DNA of 64,000 nucleotides from Lewinellaceae bacterium (GTDB lineage: Bacteria; Bacteroidota; Bacteroidia; Chitinophagales; Saprospiraceae), in contig JACJYL010000001.1 in the NCBI GenBank assembly GCA_020636105.1, positions 2,294,001 through 2,358,000 on the forward strand, given 5' to 3'. Every line of letters begins with the position of its first letter. Positions within the stretch are counted from its first letter, which is position 1. Under the pieces are notes generated by a model that worked only from the letters and a program-made list of their open reading frames with translations, made no database searches and was not told the origin of the DNA. The position numbers were made by a program, and so were the translations under genes. This document shows, one piece after another, positions 35,252 to 43,997 of this stretch.

Positions 35252-36250
35252 TTATTCTTCGTCCAATTTATATTTTGACAAATCCATTCCGAAGGTAAGG
35301 CCTTTATCCTGGAGTAATTCTTCAATTTCCACCAAAGATTTCTTACCGAAATTTCTGAATTTGAGCAACTCATGAGTATCGTACTTAACCAACTCTGCCA
35401 AAGTATTGATCTTGGCAGCTTTCAGGCAGTTATAAGCCCGAACGGAAAGGTCGAGATCTTCCAAAGAAGTTTTGAGCAGCTTGCGCATGTGCAGGATATG
35501 CTCATCCACAATATCAGCTTCTCTTGTTGAGCCATCATCGAAAGTAATATTCTCATCCGTGATCAACATAAGATGTTGAATCAGGATGCGGGAAGCTTCT
35601 TTGATGGCATCTTCAGGATGAATCGTTCCATCCGTTTTGATCTCAAAGATAAGCTGCTCGTAATCCGTACGCTGGCCTACACGAGTGTTTTCAATTCTGT
35701 AGGAAACGTTTTTAATCGGGGTGTAGATGGCATCCACAGGAATAACACCAATGGGAGCATCTTTAGCAAGGCTTTCACTTGCCGGAACGTATCCTCTGCC
35801 TTTGGTAATGGTCAATTCCATTTCGAGATTCACAAATGGTTCCATGGTACAGATCAGAAGATCCGGGTTCATGACTTTGAACACATTGGTGAATTCTTCC
35901 AGGTCTCCGGCTTTAAAAGCCTCTTTACCTGTGATCGTGAGGTAAATTTTCTCCGCGGAAACATTTTCATCAACGATGAGTTGTTTCAACCGGATCTGCT
36001 TTAGGTTCAGGATGATCTCGACAACATCTTCAACTACTCCGCGTATGGTGGCGAATTCATGGTCAACACCCGCGATACGAATAGCAGAGATCGCAAAACC
36101 ATCTAATGAAGAAAGCAAAACTCTCCTCAAAGAGTTACCAATGGTTTGGCCAAAGCCTGGTTCCAAAGGTTTAAATTCAAAAAGCCCCTCAAAATCATCA
36201 GATTTCTGTAAAACAATCTTGTCAGGCTTCTGGAAATTTAAAATACTCAT
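35252..36250 (-). CDS. rpoA: RNA polymerase alpha subunit
   Basis: The alpha subunit nucleates RNA polymerase assembly and contacts upstream promoter DNA. The start at 36250 (MSILNFQKPDKIVLQKSDDF) fits the family; an earlier ATG at 36283 would add 11 unlikely residues. The N-terminal dimerisation domain includes EPGFGQTIGNSLRRVLLSSL (30-49). The C-terminal domain (about 255-320) has LSVRAYNCLKAAKINTLAEL and LLKFRNFGKKSLVEI. The protein is 332 residues. It is separated from rpsD by a 179-base gap with three successive hairpins, so its dosage may be set separately from the ribosomal proteins. Confidence 0.97.
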   Translation of the reverse strand: MSILNFQKPDKIVLQKSDDFEGLFEFKPLEPGFGQTIGNSLRRVLLSSLDGFAISAIRIAGVDHEFATIRGVVEDVVEIILNLKQIRLKQLIVDENVSAEKIYLTITGKEAFKAGDLEEFTNVFKVMNPDLLICTMEPFVNLEMELTITKGRGYVPASESLAKDAPIGVIPVDAIYTPIKNVSYRIENTRVGQRTDYEQLIFEIKTDGTIHPEDAIKEASRILIQHLMLITDENITFDDGSTREADIVDEHILHMRKLLKTSLEDLDLSVRAYNCLKAAKINTLAELVKYDTHELLKFRNFGKKSLVEIEELLQDKGLTFGMDLSKYKLDEE

Positions 36251-36333
36251 ATGAAATATTTTATTTGGGTCAAGGAACAGCAAAAATGGAGGTTAAACGA
36301 TTGCCATTCCAATAGACTATTTAAACGTCAAAT

Positions 36334-36427
36334 AGCTTTTCCTAAATTTGGAAAAGCTTTTTATTTAAAGTTGAGTCAACTTTAAATAGAAATTTTGACA
36401 GCCGGAATAATCCGGCCGTCAAAATTT
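36334..36427 (-). promoter_or_regulatory. Three tandem hairpins between rpsD and rpoA
   Basis: Reading the transcript: first a stem of 5 + 10 pairs with one mismatch (36390-36427, GCCGG/CCGGC at the tip, 6-base loop), directly after the rpsD stop. Next comes a 12-base palindrome arm with a single central base (36363-36387). Last is a 9-pair stem with a 7-base loop (36334-36358). None has a full U-tract, so they could be attenuators, RNase-processing sites or mRNA stabilisers. Confidence 0.65.
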
Positions 36428-36429
36428 TT

Positions 36430-37044
36430 TTATTTAGAATATAATTCAACGATCAGCTGTTCGTTGATTTTTTCTGGTATTTGTTCTCTTTCAGGAAATT
36501 CAAGGAAGATACCCTGCATTTTATCTGAGTTGAATTCCAGCCAAGGGAAGTTACGTACTTCTTTTTTGGCTCCTACTGCATCCCTGATCACCTCAAGGCC
36601 CTGTGATTTTCCACGGATAGAAACGACATCACCAGGTTTCAGTAAAGAAGAAGGAATATTGGTCACAATACCATTGACGGTAACGTGTTTGTGTGTCACC
36701 AATTGTCTTGCTGCTCTACGAGTAGATGCCATACCCAGACGGAAAACGGTATTATCAAGGCGAGATTCAAGTAATTGCAGCAGCACAGTACCTGTTACCC
36801 CACTTTTACGGCTTGCTTTTTCAAACAAATTTCTAAACTGACGCTCCAACAAACCATAAGCATACTTCGCTTTTTGTTTCTCGAGTAACTGGAGGCCATA
36901 GTCAGACTTCTGCTTTCTTCTTTTCCTTCCGTTACCGTGTTGTCCCGGAGGATATTTTTTCTTTTCAAATGCTCTGTCGAAGCCAAATATTGCTTCTCCA
37001 AGTGCTCTTGCTTTTTTTGCCTTCGGCCCTGTATATCTTGCCAT
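36430..37044 (-). CDS. rpsD: 30S ribosomal protein S4
   Basis: S4 is a primary 16S rRNA binder that starts assembly of the 30S body. It has 204 residues and begins MARYTGPKAKKARALGEAIF. The S4 RNA-binding domain spans about 93-155 (SRLDNTVFRLGMASTRRAAR). It contains no cysteine, so it is the zinc-free form. In E. coli S4 represses its own operon by binding upstream of rpsM; no such pseudoknot was traced here. It follows rpsK after 50 bases. Confidence 0.97.
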   Translation of the reverse strand: MARYTGPKAKKARALGEAIFGFDRAFEKKKYPPGQHGNGRKRRKQKSDYGLQLLEKQKAKYAYGLLERQFRNLFEKASRKSGVTGTVLLQLLESRLDNTVFRLGMASTRRAARQLVTHKHVTVNGIVTNIPSSLLKPGDVVSIRGKSQGLEVIRDAVGAKKEVRNFPWLEFNSDKMQGIFLEFPEREQIPEKINEQLIVELYSK

Positions 37045-37094
37045 TTTTAAGAATTACTTTTTCTAATTTAAGTACAGAGTGTAAAATGATAAAA

Positions 37095-37487
37095 TTATAC
37101 CCTTCTGCGTTTCGGAGGACGACAACCATTATGAGGAACCGGTGTTACGTCAAGGATCTTAGAAACCTTAATACCGGCCACATCGATCGCACGGATCGCT
37201 GCTTCACGACCGGAACCTGGTCCTTTTACATAAACCTGGACCATACGCAATCCGGCATCATGAGCCGTTGTTGCTGCATCCGCTGCAGCCACTTGAGCTG
37301 CATAAGGTGTATTTTTCTTTGACCCACGGAATCCCGCTTTCCCGGCAGAAGCCCAGGATATTACCTGACCTTTTTTATTGGTCAATGTAACAATAATGTT
37401 GTTGAAACTTGCTTTGATATAAGCAAAACCTTCCGGTTCAACCTTTACATTTCTCTTTTTAGCCTTTTTTACTCTTCCCTTTGCCAT
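37095..37487 (-). CDS. rpsK: 30S ribosomal protein S11
   Basis: S11 forms part of the 30S platform beside the mRNA exit channel. The protein has 130 residues and a lysine-rich N-terminus. YVKGPGSGREAAIRAI and the C-terminal signature PHNGCRPPKRRRV are both present. It lies 108 bases after rpsM. That gap holds short hairpins (CCTGTTTT/AAAACAGG at 37553-37581 and ATCAT/ATGAT at 37532-37547) of unknown role. Confidence 0.97.
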   Translation of the reverse strand: MAKGRVKKAKKRNVKVEPEGFAYIKASFNNIIVTLTNKKGQVISWASAGKAGFRGSKKNTPYAAQVAAADAATTAHDAGLRMVQVYVKGPGSGREAAIRAIDVAGIKVSKILDVTPVPHNGCRPPKRRRV

Positions 37488-37595
37488 TATAGATTCAGGA
37501 TTTTTTAAAAATGAAGCCGATTATTACGGCGATCATGTTTTTATGATGAATTCCTGTTTTAAATCTATCAACCAAAACAGGTCTCCTAAGAGGTA

Positions 37596-37973
37596 TTATT
37601 TAGTTACCTTCTTTTTGTTTGCAACAGTCTTTTTCCGTCCTTTACGTGTACGAGCGTTGGTTTTGGTACGCTGACCACGTAAAGGTAATCCTTTACGGTG
37701 ACGCACACCTCTGTAACATCCAATGTCCATCAATCGTTTGATATTCATTTGGACTTCTGAACGCAACTCCCCTTCCACTTTATACTCATTGGTAATCAAA
37801 CGAGTAATTTCGCGAACACTTTCGTCATCCCAGTCCTGGACTTTGATGTTAGGATCAACCCCAGCTCTCTCAAGAATTTGGACTGAGAGGGATCTTCCTA
37901 TACCAAAGATGTAAGTCAGACCTATTACACCACGTTTATTTCTTGGTAAATCAACACCTGCTATACGAGCCAT
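37596..37973 (-). CDS. rpsM: 30S ribosomal protein S13
   Basis: S13 sits in the 30S head and touches the 50S subunit and the P-site tRNA. The protein has 125 residues. ARIAGVDLPRNKRGVIGLTY begins it, and the tail GLPLRGQRTKTNARTRKG is the part that reaches the tRNA. It follows rpmJ after 55 bases. Confidence 0.97.
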   Translation of the reverse strand: MARIAGVDLPRNKRGVIGLTYIFGIGRSLSVQILERAGVDPNIKVQDWDDESVREITRLITNEYKVEGELRSEVQMNIKRLMDIGCYRGVRHRKGLPLRGQRTKTNARTRKGRKKTVANKKKVTK

Positions 37974-38028
37974 CTGTTAAAAGATATTTAAATTCTAATT
38001 AATAAAAACATACTGCCACGGGGAAATT

Positions 38029-38145
38029 TTATCCCTGACGTTGTTTAAATTTCGGATTCTTCTTATTAATTACGTACAATTTGCCTTTTCTCCTCACAAT
38101 CTTGCAATCTACTGAACGCTTTTTAATAGATGTTTTAACTTTCAT
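38029..38145 (-). CDS. rpmJ: 50S ribosomal protein L36, zinc-free type
   Basis: A 38-residue protein that begins MKVKTSIKKRSVDCKIVRRK and ends NPKFKQRQG. L36 binds 23S rRNA near the factor-binding region. Zinc-binding forms have Cys-x2-Cys ... Cys-x4-His. Here only Cys14 remains and the His is Phe, so it cannot hold zinc; this is the usual Bacteroidota form as far as I recall. It lies between infA and rpsM, its normal place. Confidence 0.95.
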   Translation of the reverse strand: MKVKTSIKKRSVDCKIVRRKGKLYVINKKNPKFKQRQG

Positions 38146-38242
38146 TTCCTAAAGTTTTTTATGCACAAAAAAATATTGCCAAATATATATTCGCTTCTTA
38201 TTTTTAAAAATAAAGCCAACGATTTGACAATTTAAAATGAGC

Positions 38243-38461
38243 TTATTTGTATCTATATACTATTCTTCCTCTGGACAGATCATAAGGTGACATTTCCACT
38301 GCTACTTTATCTCCCGGTAAAATACGAATGTAGTGCATCCTCATTTTTCCGGAGATCGTTGCGACAATTTTATGATCGTTTTCTAACCTTACCCGAAACA
38401 TTGCATTAGACAATGCTTCTTCAATAATACCATCCTGTTTAATCAGGTTCTTTTTTGCCAT
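38243..38461 (-). CDS. infA: Translation initiation factor IF-1
   Basis: IF-1 blocks the 30S A site during initiation. The 72-residue protein starts at the ATG at 38461 (MAKKNLIKQDGIIEEALSNA); the upstream ATG at 38482 would begin inside a promoter-like box and is rejected. It is a single OB-fold/S1 domain with GKMRMHYIRILPGDKVAVEM and ends RGRIVYRYK. The position after map is usual for the phylum. Confidence 0.97.
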   Translation of the reverse strand: MAKKNLIKQDGIIEEALSNAMFRVRLENDHKIVATISGKMRMHYIRILPGDKVAVEMSPYDLSRGRIVYRYK

Positions 38462-38479
38462 ATTTTGAATTTCGGAGTG

Positions 38480-38487
38480 CAAAGGTA
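38480..38487 (-). promoter_or_regulatory. Internal -7 box before infA
   Basis: TACCTTTG on the minus strand is an exact TAnnTTTG box and is followed by CACTCCG, close to the CATTCGC after the rpsL box. It lies in the 102-base gap between map and infA. The -33 region reads TTAGG rather than TTTG, so it may be a weaker internal promoter for infA to rplQ. Confidence 0.5.
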
Positions 38488-38563
38488 ATAAATAATAATT
38501 AGATTCTACCTAATCATCGAAAAAAAAATCACCCTTATCCTACCCCTCATTATTTTTCAGACT

Positions 38564-39400
38564 TTAAACAAATTCAAAGTCAATCTTTACTTCTTTTACA
38601 TTGTCATTTTTGCGAATAGCTTGCTCCACAATCGAATGGTCTGACAAAATATCTGCCTTATCTTTACGAATGGCAATCGTATGTTCAAAATGCGCCGAAG
38701 GTTTTTTGTCCCTGGCATAAACCGTCCATCCGTCTTTTGAAGTGGCAACTCTTTTGTCACCCAGGTTCACCATGGGTTCGATGGCAATCACTAATCCTTC
38801 CTGCAACTTGACCCCTCTTCCTCTCCTGCCATAATTCGGCACTTCAGGAGCTTCGTGTAAATTTCTTCCTACTCCATGCCCTACGAGCTCACGCACGATT
38901 CCATAACCATGCTCTTTTTCAGCATAATACTGAACGGCGAAACTTACATCTCCGAGCCTGTTGCCAACAACGGCCTGTTCAATGCCTTTATAAAGTGAAG
39001 TGTTCGTTACTTCCAACAATTTCATCACCTCCTCGGAAACATCCCCTAAAGCAAAGGTATAGGCAGCATCTCCATAAAAACCATTCATGATTACTCCGCA
39101 ATCAACGGACACAATGTCCCCGTCTTTAAAAACCTGATCTTTACCAGGAATTCCATGAACAACCTGTTCATTTGGAGAAACACATAAGGTAGCCGGAAAA
39201 CCTCCGTATCCTTTAAAACCTGGTACTGCACCGTGATCAAGGATTAATTCTTCAGCTGCTTTATCAATTTGGGCCCCACTCATACCCGGTTTGATCATAC
39301 TCCCCACAAGAGCCAGTGTTTTACTTACCAGTAAACAACTCTCTCTTATCAACTCAATCTCATCGTCCGTTTTATATATGATCATCTTTTTGTCTGCCAT
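38564..39400 (-). CDS. map: Type I methionine aminopeptidase
   Basis: The enzyme removes the initiator methionine from nascent proteins. It is 278 residues long. The five metal ligands are all present: D100 and D111 (VSVDCGV ... YGDAAY), H175 (VGHGVGRNLHE), E208 (IAIEPMV) and E239 (HFEHTIAI). It lacks the N-terminal zinc-finger extension, so it is the short bacterial form. Only 11 bases separate it from secY, so the two are cotranscribed. Confidence 0.96.
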   Translation of the reverse strand: MADKKMIIYKTDDEIELIRESCLLVSKTLALVGSMIKPGMSGAQIDKAAEELILDHGAVPGFKGYGGFPATLCVSPNEQVVHGIPGKDQVFKDGDIVSVDCGVIMNGFYGDAAYTFALGDVSEEVMKLLEVTNTSLYKGIEQAVVGNRLGDVSFAVQYYAEKEHGYGIVRELVGHGVGRNLHEAPEVPNYGRRGRGVKLQEGLVIAIEPMVNLGDKRVATSKDGWTVYARDKKPSAHFEHTIAIRKDKADILSDHSIVEQAIRKNDNVKEVKIDFEFV

Positions 39401-39411
39401 GAGGGTGGTGA

Positions 39412-40788
39412 TTACATACCGGCTCCAATACCCTGAAGGCGGCTACTACGGCCCTGGAGTTTTCCTGATTTTACCAATCCGTCATAACGACGCATCAACA
39501 AATGACTTTCTATTTGCTGTAAAGTATCTAATACCACCCCAACGAGGATAAGAATAGAAGTACCACCGAAGAAAGCTGCAAATCCTGCATTGATTCCAAA
39601 AGCACGAGCAAAAGCAGGCATAATGGCGATAAGTGCAAGAAAAATAGAACCAGGTAAGGTTATTCTACTGGTAACAGAGTCAATAAAGTCTGCAGTAGAT
39701 TTTCCAGGTTTTACCCCGGGAATAAAAGCATTTTGACGTTTCAGGTAATCCGCATATTGAGTAGGGTTCACCATCAAAGCTGTATATACGTAAGTGAAAA
39801 TTACCACCAGGAAAAAATAGATAAAATTATAAGGTCCTGAGGTAAAATCATTAAGTGAACGCACCCAATAACTAGAAGCCAATGTGCTATCTGCTCCGGA
39901 CAATGCCTTGATAATTGTTCCGGGCAGGAACATCAATGCCTGAGCAAAGATAATAGGCATAACACCGGCCGCATTGACTTTCAAGGGAATATAATCCCTG
40001 GCTCCTGCTACCGGCATGGCATTAGCACCACGGCCCACCATTCGTTTAGCAAACTGGATAGGAATTTTACGCACCCCGGTAACGATAAGAACCGTTGCCA
40101 TAACGGCCAGCAACAAGGCTGCGATCTCAAAAACGAAGATCAACAAACTGCCCTGGTCGGTTCTCAGGAGGAATTCAGCAGCCATCATTTTAGGAAGTCT
40201 GGCTATGATTCCAACGGTGATCAATAAAGAAACCCCGTTTCCAATACCTCTGTCTGTAATACGTTCTCCAAGCCACATCGCAAAGATAACTCCTGTAGCA
40301 AGAATAATAATATTAGAAGCCCAGAAGATGAAATCCGGAATAGATGGATCAACAGCTCCCATGGATTTGACATAAGCAAGATATCCTCCGCCTTGAAGCA
40401 GAGTAATGACAACAGTTAAAAGTCGGGTAATCTGTGTCAATTTTTTACGACCGGATTCTCCTTCTTTTTGCTGTAATTTTTGGAAATAAGGTACAGCAAA
40501 TCCCATCAACTGAATAATGATAGAAGCTGTAATATAAGGCATGATACCTAACGCAAAAATGGCAGCCTGATTAAAAGCGCCACCGGTAAAAAGGTTGATC
40601 AACCCCAATAAATCGTTTGGACCCGAAGAACTTTTTAAGGCTTTCTCCAAAATTTGAGGATCCACCCCGGGCAAAACAACATAGGCCCCGAACCGATAAA
40701 CCAAAAGCATTCCCAATGTAAAGAGAATGCGGTTTCTCAATTCTTTAATCTTCCAAATATTTTTAAGCGTCTCGATTAGCTTTTTCAT
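39412..40788 (-). CDS. secY: Protein translocase subunit SecY
   Basis: SecY is the channel of the Sec translocon in the inner membrane. The 458-residue protein shows ten hydrophobic helices. Helix 2 carries the plug region near NLFTGGAFNQAAIFALGIMP. The cytoplasmic loop GVRKIPIQFAKRMVG, and the next loop with YADYLKRQNAFIPGVKPGKS, bind SecA or the ribosome. It sits 94 bases after rplO, the usual place in the spc operon. Confidence 0.97.
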   Translation of the reverse strand: MKKLIETLKNIWKIKELRNRILFTLGMLLVYRFGAYVVLPGVDPQILEKALKSSSGPNDLLGLINLFTGGAFNQAAIFALGIMPYITASIIIQLMGFAVPYFQKLQQKEGESGRKKLTQITRLLTVVITLLQGGGYLAYVKSMGAVDPSIPDFIFWASNIIILATGVIFAMWLGERITDRGIGNGVSLLITVGIIARLPKMMAAEFLLRTDQGSLLIFVFEIAALLLAVMATVLIVTGVRKIPIQFAKRMVGRGANAMPVAGARDYIPLKVNAAGVMPIIFAQALMFLPGTIIKALSGADSTLASSYWVRSLNDFTSGPYNFIYFFLVVIFTYVYTALMVNPTQYADYLKRQNAFIPGVKPGKSTADFIDSVTSRITLPGSIFLALIAIMPAFARAFGINAGFAAFFGGTSILILVGVVLDTLQQIESHLLMRRYDGLVKSGKLQGRSSRLQGIGAGM

Positions 40789-40882
40789 CTATTTACAATT
40801 TTGTTGCCCGGAGGTAACACATGAAACCACCAATACAAAAGCTCAAAAAGGCTTTTCTATTAGTGGCGGTCACATTTTATTA

Positions 40883-41329
40883 TTAAACGAGATTTACACT
40901 TCCACCTGCTGTTTCAACAGCCTGCTTTGCACTGGCAGAACAAGCATGAACAGAAACATTGATCCTTGATTTCAGTTCTCCGTCACCCAGGATTTTGACC
41001 AGGTCATTTTTACGAATCACTCCCTGAGCGATAAGTGTATTTACATCGATGGTGTCAGTCTTCAACACATCAGCCATCTCCTGCAACCTTGCCAAACTGA
41101 ATGCTACGTATTCAACCCGGTTAGGATTCTTAAAGCCACGTTTTGGCACACGCATCTGAAGCGGCATTTGTCCCCCTTCATGACCACGTTTACGGCTGTA
41201 ACCTGACCTGGACTTGGCTCCTTTATGACCACGGGTAGCAGTACCACCATGTCCTGATCCTTGTCCTCTGGCTATTCTTTTGCCTTTTTTTACCGAACCC
41301 TCAGCAGGTTTTAAATTATGCAGTTCCAT
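40883..41329 (-). CDS. rplO: 50S ribosomal protein L15
   Basis: L15 is a late-assembly 23S rRNA-binding protein of the 50S subunit. The 148-residue protein begins MELHNLKPAEGSVKKGKRIA and has the Gly/Arg/Lys-rich extended N-terminal arm (GQGSGHGGTATRGHKG). The C-terminal globular domain ends AKQAVETAGGSVNLV. It follows rpmD after 47 bases. Confidence 0.97.
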   Translation of the reverse strand: MELHNLKPAEGSVKKGKRIARGQGSGHGGTATRGHKGAKSRSGYSRKRGHEGGQMPLQMRVPKRGFKNPNRVEYVAFSLARLQEMADVLKTDTIDVNTLIAQGVIRKNDLVKILGDGELKSRINVSVHACSASAKQAVETAGGSVNLV

Positions 41330-41376
41330 TATATGAATAGAATTTAAATCTTTAAAAAATCACCCTTACGGGTTAA

Positions 41377-41559
41377 TTATTTTACCTCCTCAACTTTCAC
41401 AAGGTGGTTTACTTTATCGATCATTCCTTTGATCTGAGGCGTAACTTCATGAACAGCACTTCCACTAATCTTTTTGATACCCAGAGCAATCAAAGTTGCC
41501 TTTTGGCGCTTAGACCGATCAATGGTGCTTTTCACCTGTGTTATTTTAACCTTACTCAT
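41377..41559 (-). CDS. rpmD: 50S ribosomal protein L30
   Basis: L30 is a small ferredoxin-like protein on the solvent face of the 50S subunit. It has 60 residues (MSKVKITQVKSTIDRSKRQK), the normal short bacterial length. It lies between rpsE and rplO with gaps of 31 and 47 bases. Confidence 0.96.
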   Translation of the reverse strand: MSKVKITQVKSTIDRSKRQKATLIALGIKKISGSAVHEVTPQIKGMIDKVNHLVKVEEVK

Positions 41560-41590
41560 ATCCGTTTAAAATTTTAGCTGCAAGAGCTGA

Positions 41591-42121
41591 TTAACCGTTG
41601 AATAATTTCTCCATGGAGATATTACGTTGTTTCGCCACCGTCTGCGGGCTTCTCAATTTTGACAAAGCATCGATAGTTGCTTTAACCACGTTGTGTGGAT
41701 TTGAAGAACCCTGTGATTTTGCCAAAACGTTGTGAACTCCTGCAGTTTCCAATACAGCACGCATCGCACCACCGGCAATTACTCCGGTACCACTGGAAGC
41801 TGGCTTGATCAACACTTTTCCAGCACCATATTTTCCTTTTTGTTCGTGAGGAATGGTTCCGTTGAAAAGAGGCACTTTGATCAGGTTCTTTTTTGCATCA
41901 TCTACCGCCTTTGCAATAGATTCAGACACATCACGGGCCTTGCCCAGTCCATGTCCTACCGTTCCGTTACCATCACCCACCACAACAATTGCAGCAAAGC
42001 TAAAAGTACGTCCCCCTTTGGTTACTTTGGCTACCCTGTTGAGGTTAACCAATTTTTCCTTGAGTTCTGTTTCAGCCGGTTTAACTCTGTCTCTATCTCT
42101 GTTTGAGTCTTTCTTTGCCAT
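41591..42121 (-). CDS. rpsE: 30S ribosomal protein S5
   Basis: S5 supports decoding accuracy and mRNA unwinding at the 30S entry site. It has 176 residues. The double-stranded RNA-binding-like fold begins ELKEKLVNLNRVAKVTKGGR, and GTVGHGLGKARDV is the spectinomycin-contact loop region. The C-terminal half contains PASSGTGVIAGGAMRAVLE. It lies 22 bases after rplR. Confidence 0.97.
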   Translation of the reverse strand: MAKKDSNRDRDRVKPAETELKEKLVNLNRVAKVTKGGRTFSFAAIVVVGDGNGTVGHGLGKARDVSESIAKAVDDAKKNLIKVPLFNGTIPHEQKGKYGAGKVLIKPASSGTGVIAGGAMRAVLETAGVHNVLAKSQGSSNPHNVVKATIDALSKLRSPQTVAKQRNISMEKLFNG

Positions 42122-42143
42122 TATAATGGAAATTATTTAATTT

Positions 42144-42497
42144 TTATAATTTTAATCCGGCTTCACGAGCAGCATCAGCAAGTGCTTTTACTCTTCCGTG
42201 GTAGAGGTAACCCCCTCTGTCAAAAACAGCCGAATCGATATTTATTGCCAGGGCACGTTCGCCGATAAGTTTACCGACTTTAGCTGCCTGTTGTGTTTTT
42301 GTTCCTTCACTTTCCACCCCTTTATCACGGGAAGAAGCAGCGGCCAAAGTATTGCCTTTGACATCATCAATAAGCTGGCAGTAAATCTCATTATTGCTTC
42401 TGAAGACATTCAAACGAGGGCGCTGTGCCGTACCTTTGACTTTCTTACGGATTCTGTATTGAATCTTGCGTCTTCTATTTTCTTTTGAAAATTGCAT
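42144..42497 (-). CDS. rplR: 50S ribosomal protein L18
   Basis: L18 brings 5S rRNA into the central protuberance. It has 117 residues. The basic N-terminus (ENRRRKIQYRIRKKVKGT) binds RNA. RPRLNVFRSNNEIYCQLIDD and FDRGGYLYHGRVKALADAAR are family landmarks. A 139-base gap separates it from rplF. Confidence 0.97.
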   Translation of the reverse strand: MQFSKENRRRKIQYRIRKKVKGTAQRPRLNVFRSNNEIYCQLIDDVKGNTLAAASSRDKGVESEGTKTQQAAKVGKLIGERALAINIDSAVFDRGGYLYHGRVKALADAAREAGLKL

Positions 42498-42636
42498 TTG
42501 CTTTAAAATTTCAGCTTTAGTGTAGGAGAATTTTCAAACCCAAAGCTCCTTATGTTTATAAATGTTAATCTTTAAAGTTGCCCCTATAAAAAAAGCAGGC
42601 TTCAAGAGATACGGATATAAAAATATTGCTTTAATA

Positions 42637-43191
42637 TTATTTACCGGCCGTTTTACCTTGCTTACGTCTGAGGTCTTCGCCGACAAACTTAATACCCTTT
42701 CCTTTGTAAGGCTCAGGTTTACGGAACGCCCGGATCTTGGCGGCAATCTGACCCAACAGTTGTTTATCAGAACTTTCCAGCTTAATGATCGGGTTCTTAC
42801 CTTTTTCCATTACGGCTTCCACATTAACTTCATCTGGAATCACGAAATAAATAGGGTGAGAATATCCTACTGACAATTCGAGCATCTGGCCCATATTGCT
42901 GGCACGGTAACCGACGCCCACCACTTCGAGTTGTTTAACAAACCCATTAGACACCCCTTCTACCATGTTGTACAACAAAGAGCGATACAACCCGTGAACG
43001 GAACGATGGCGCTTGGAATCTGTCGGACGTACAACAGTCACTTCTCCGTCTTCAATATTTATCGTCAGATCAGGATCTACTTGCTGTGTCAATTCCCCTT
43101 TGGGTCCTTTTACAGTAACTAAATTTCCTTTGCTGACGTTTATTTCAACACCGCTCGTAAGCGTAATTGGTGATTTTCCTATCCTTGACAT
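42637..43191 (-). CDS. rplF: 50S ribosomal protein L6
   Basis: L6 binds near the sarcin-ricin loop and the factor-binding site. It has 184 residues in two similar domains. MSRIGKSPITLTSGVEINVS opens the first, and the second ends PEPYKGKGIKFVGEDLRRKQ. It lies 21 bases after rpsH. Confidence 0.97.
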   Translation of the reverse strand: MSRIGKSPITLTSGVEINVSKGNLVTVKGPKGELTQQVDPDLTINIEDGEVTVVRPTDSKRHRSVHGLYRSLLYNMVEGVSNGFVKQLEVVGVGYRASNMGQMLELSVGYSHPIYFVIPDEVNVEAVMEKGKNPIIKLESSDKQLLGQIAAKIRAFRKPEPYKGKGIKFVGEDLRRKQGKTAGK

Positions 43192-43212
43192 CTTATCTCA
43201 GATTTTGACCTA

Positions 43213-43623
43213 TTAGTAAATATAACAAAGCACTTCGCCTCCAACATTCTCTTTCTTGGCCTGTTTGTCAGTCACCAAACCATGAGAACTGGAAATTATT
43301 GCAATTCCAAGGCCATTGATAACCCTTGGTAAATTATCAACGCCTACATATTGGCGTAATCCCGGCTTACTCACACGAATCATTTTTTTGATTGCAGGTG
43401 CTTTGGTGACAGGATCGTATTTAATGGCGATTTTGATGACGCCTTGCTTTCCTTTTCCTACTCCGTCTTCGAACTTGTACTTGAGGATATATCCCTGATC
43501 ATAAAGGATTTCCGTCATATGTTTCTTAACATTGGAAGAAGGAATTTCCACAATTTTGTGACCTGCCATTTGTGCATTACGAATGCGGGTCAAATAATCT
43601 GCTATCGGATCTGTTGCAGCCAT
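43213..43623 (-). CDS. rpsH: 30S ribosomal protein S8
   Basis: S8 is a central-domain 16S rRNA binder and, in E. coli, the repressor of the spc operon through a site in rplE mRNA. It has 136 residues and begins ATDPIADYLTRIRNAQMAGH. The C-terminal part with GLGIAIISSSHGLVTDKQA is the RNA-binding core. It lies 67 bases after rpsN. Confidence 0.97.
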   Translation of the reverse strand: MAATDPIADYLTRIRNAQMAGHKIVEIPSSNVKKHMTEILYDQGYILKYKFEDGVGKGKQGVIKIAIKYDPVTKAPAIKKMIRVSKPGLRQYVGVDNLPRVINGLGIAIISSSHGLVTDKQAKKENVGGEVLCYIY

Positions 43624-43690
43624 TTTTTTTTAATTTCGCCGACCGGTTTTCCTGTTGCGGAACCTGGTCAACTATTATAATAAATATTTT

Positions 43691-43960
43691 TTACCAACTA
43701 GCTTTTGTCACACCAGGAAGTTTTCCTTCCAGGGCCATTTGACGGAACTTAACACGGCACAGCCCAAAATCACGCATGTACCCTTTAGGACGACCGGTCA
43801 ATTGGCAACGGTTGTGCAAACGAATAGGAGCGGAATTACGGGGTAATTTATCCAGTTCGTCCCAACGTCCTTCTTCTTTTAACTGTTTGCGCAGGTCGGC
43901 ATATTTAGCAACCATACGCTGTCTTTTATTTTCTCTAGCAATAAGTGACTTTCTGGCCAT
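43691..43960 (-). CDS. rpsN: 30S ribosomal protein S14, zinc-free type
   Basis: S14 helps assemble the 30S head. The 89-residue length and lack of a Cys-x2-Cys zinc ribbon put it in the zinc-independent class. MARKSLIARENKRQRMVAKY opens it, and RCQLTGRPKGYMRDFGLCRV is the family signature. It lies 37 bases after rplE. Confidence 0.97.
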   Translation of the reverse strand: MARKSLIARENKRQRMVAKYADLRKQLKEEGRWDELDKLPRNSAPIRLHNRCQLTGRPKGYMRDFGLCRVKFRQMALEGKLPGVTKASW

Positions 43961-43997
43961 TATATAAAAGTTGTTTCCTTTAAAAAAGGATTAAAAA

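Noticed and set aside
43945..43951. Further GTGACTT matches in ribosomal and PKD coding DNA
   Set aside because: They lie inside genes and have no CTTTT box 16 bases downstream followed by a start codon, so they are not counted with the four promoter motifs.
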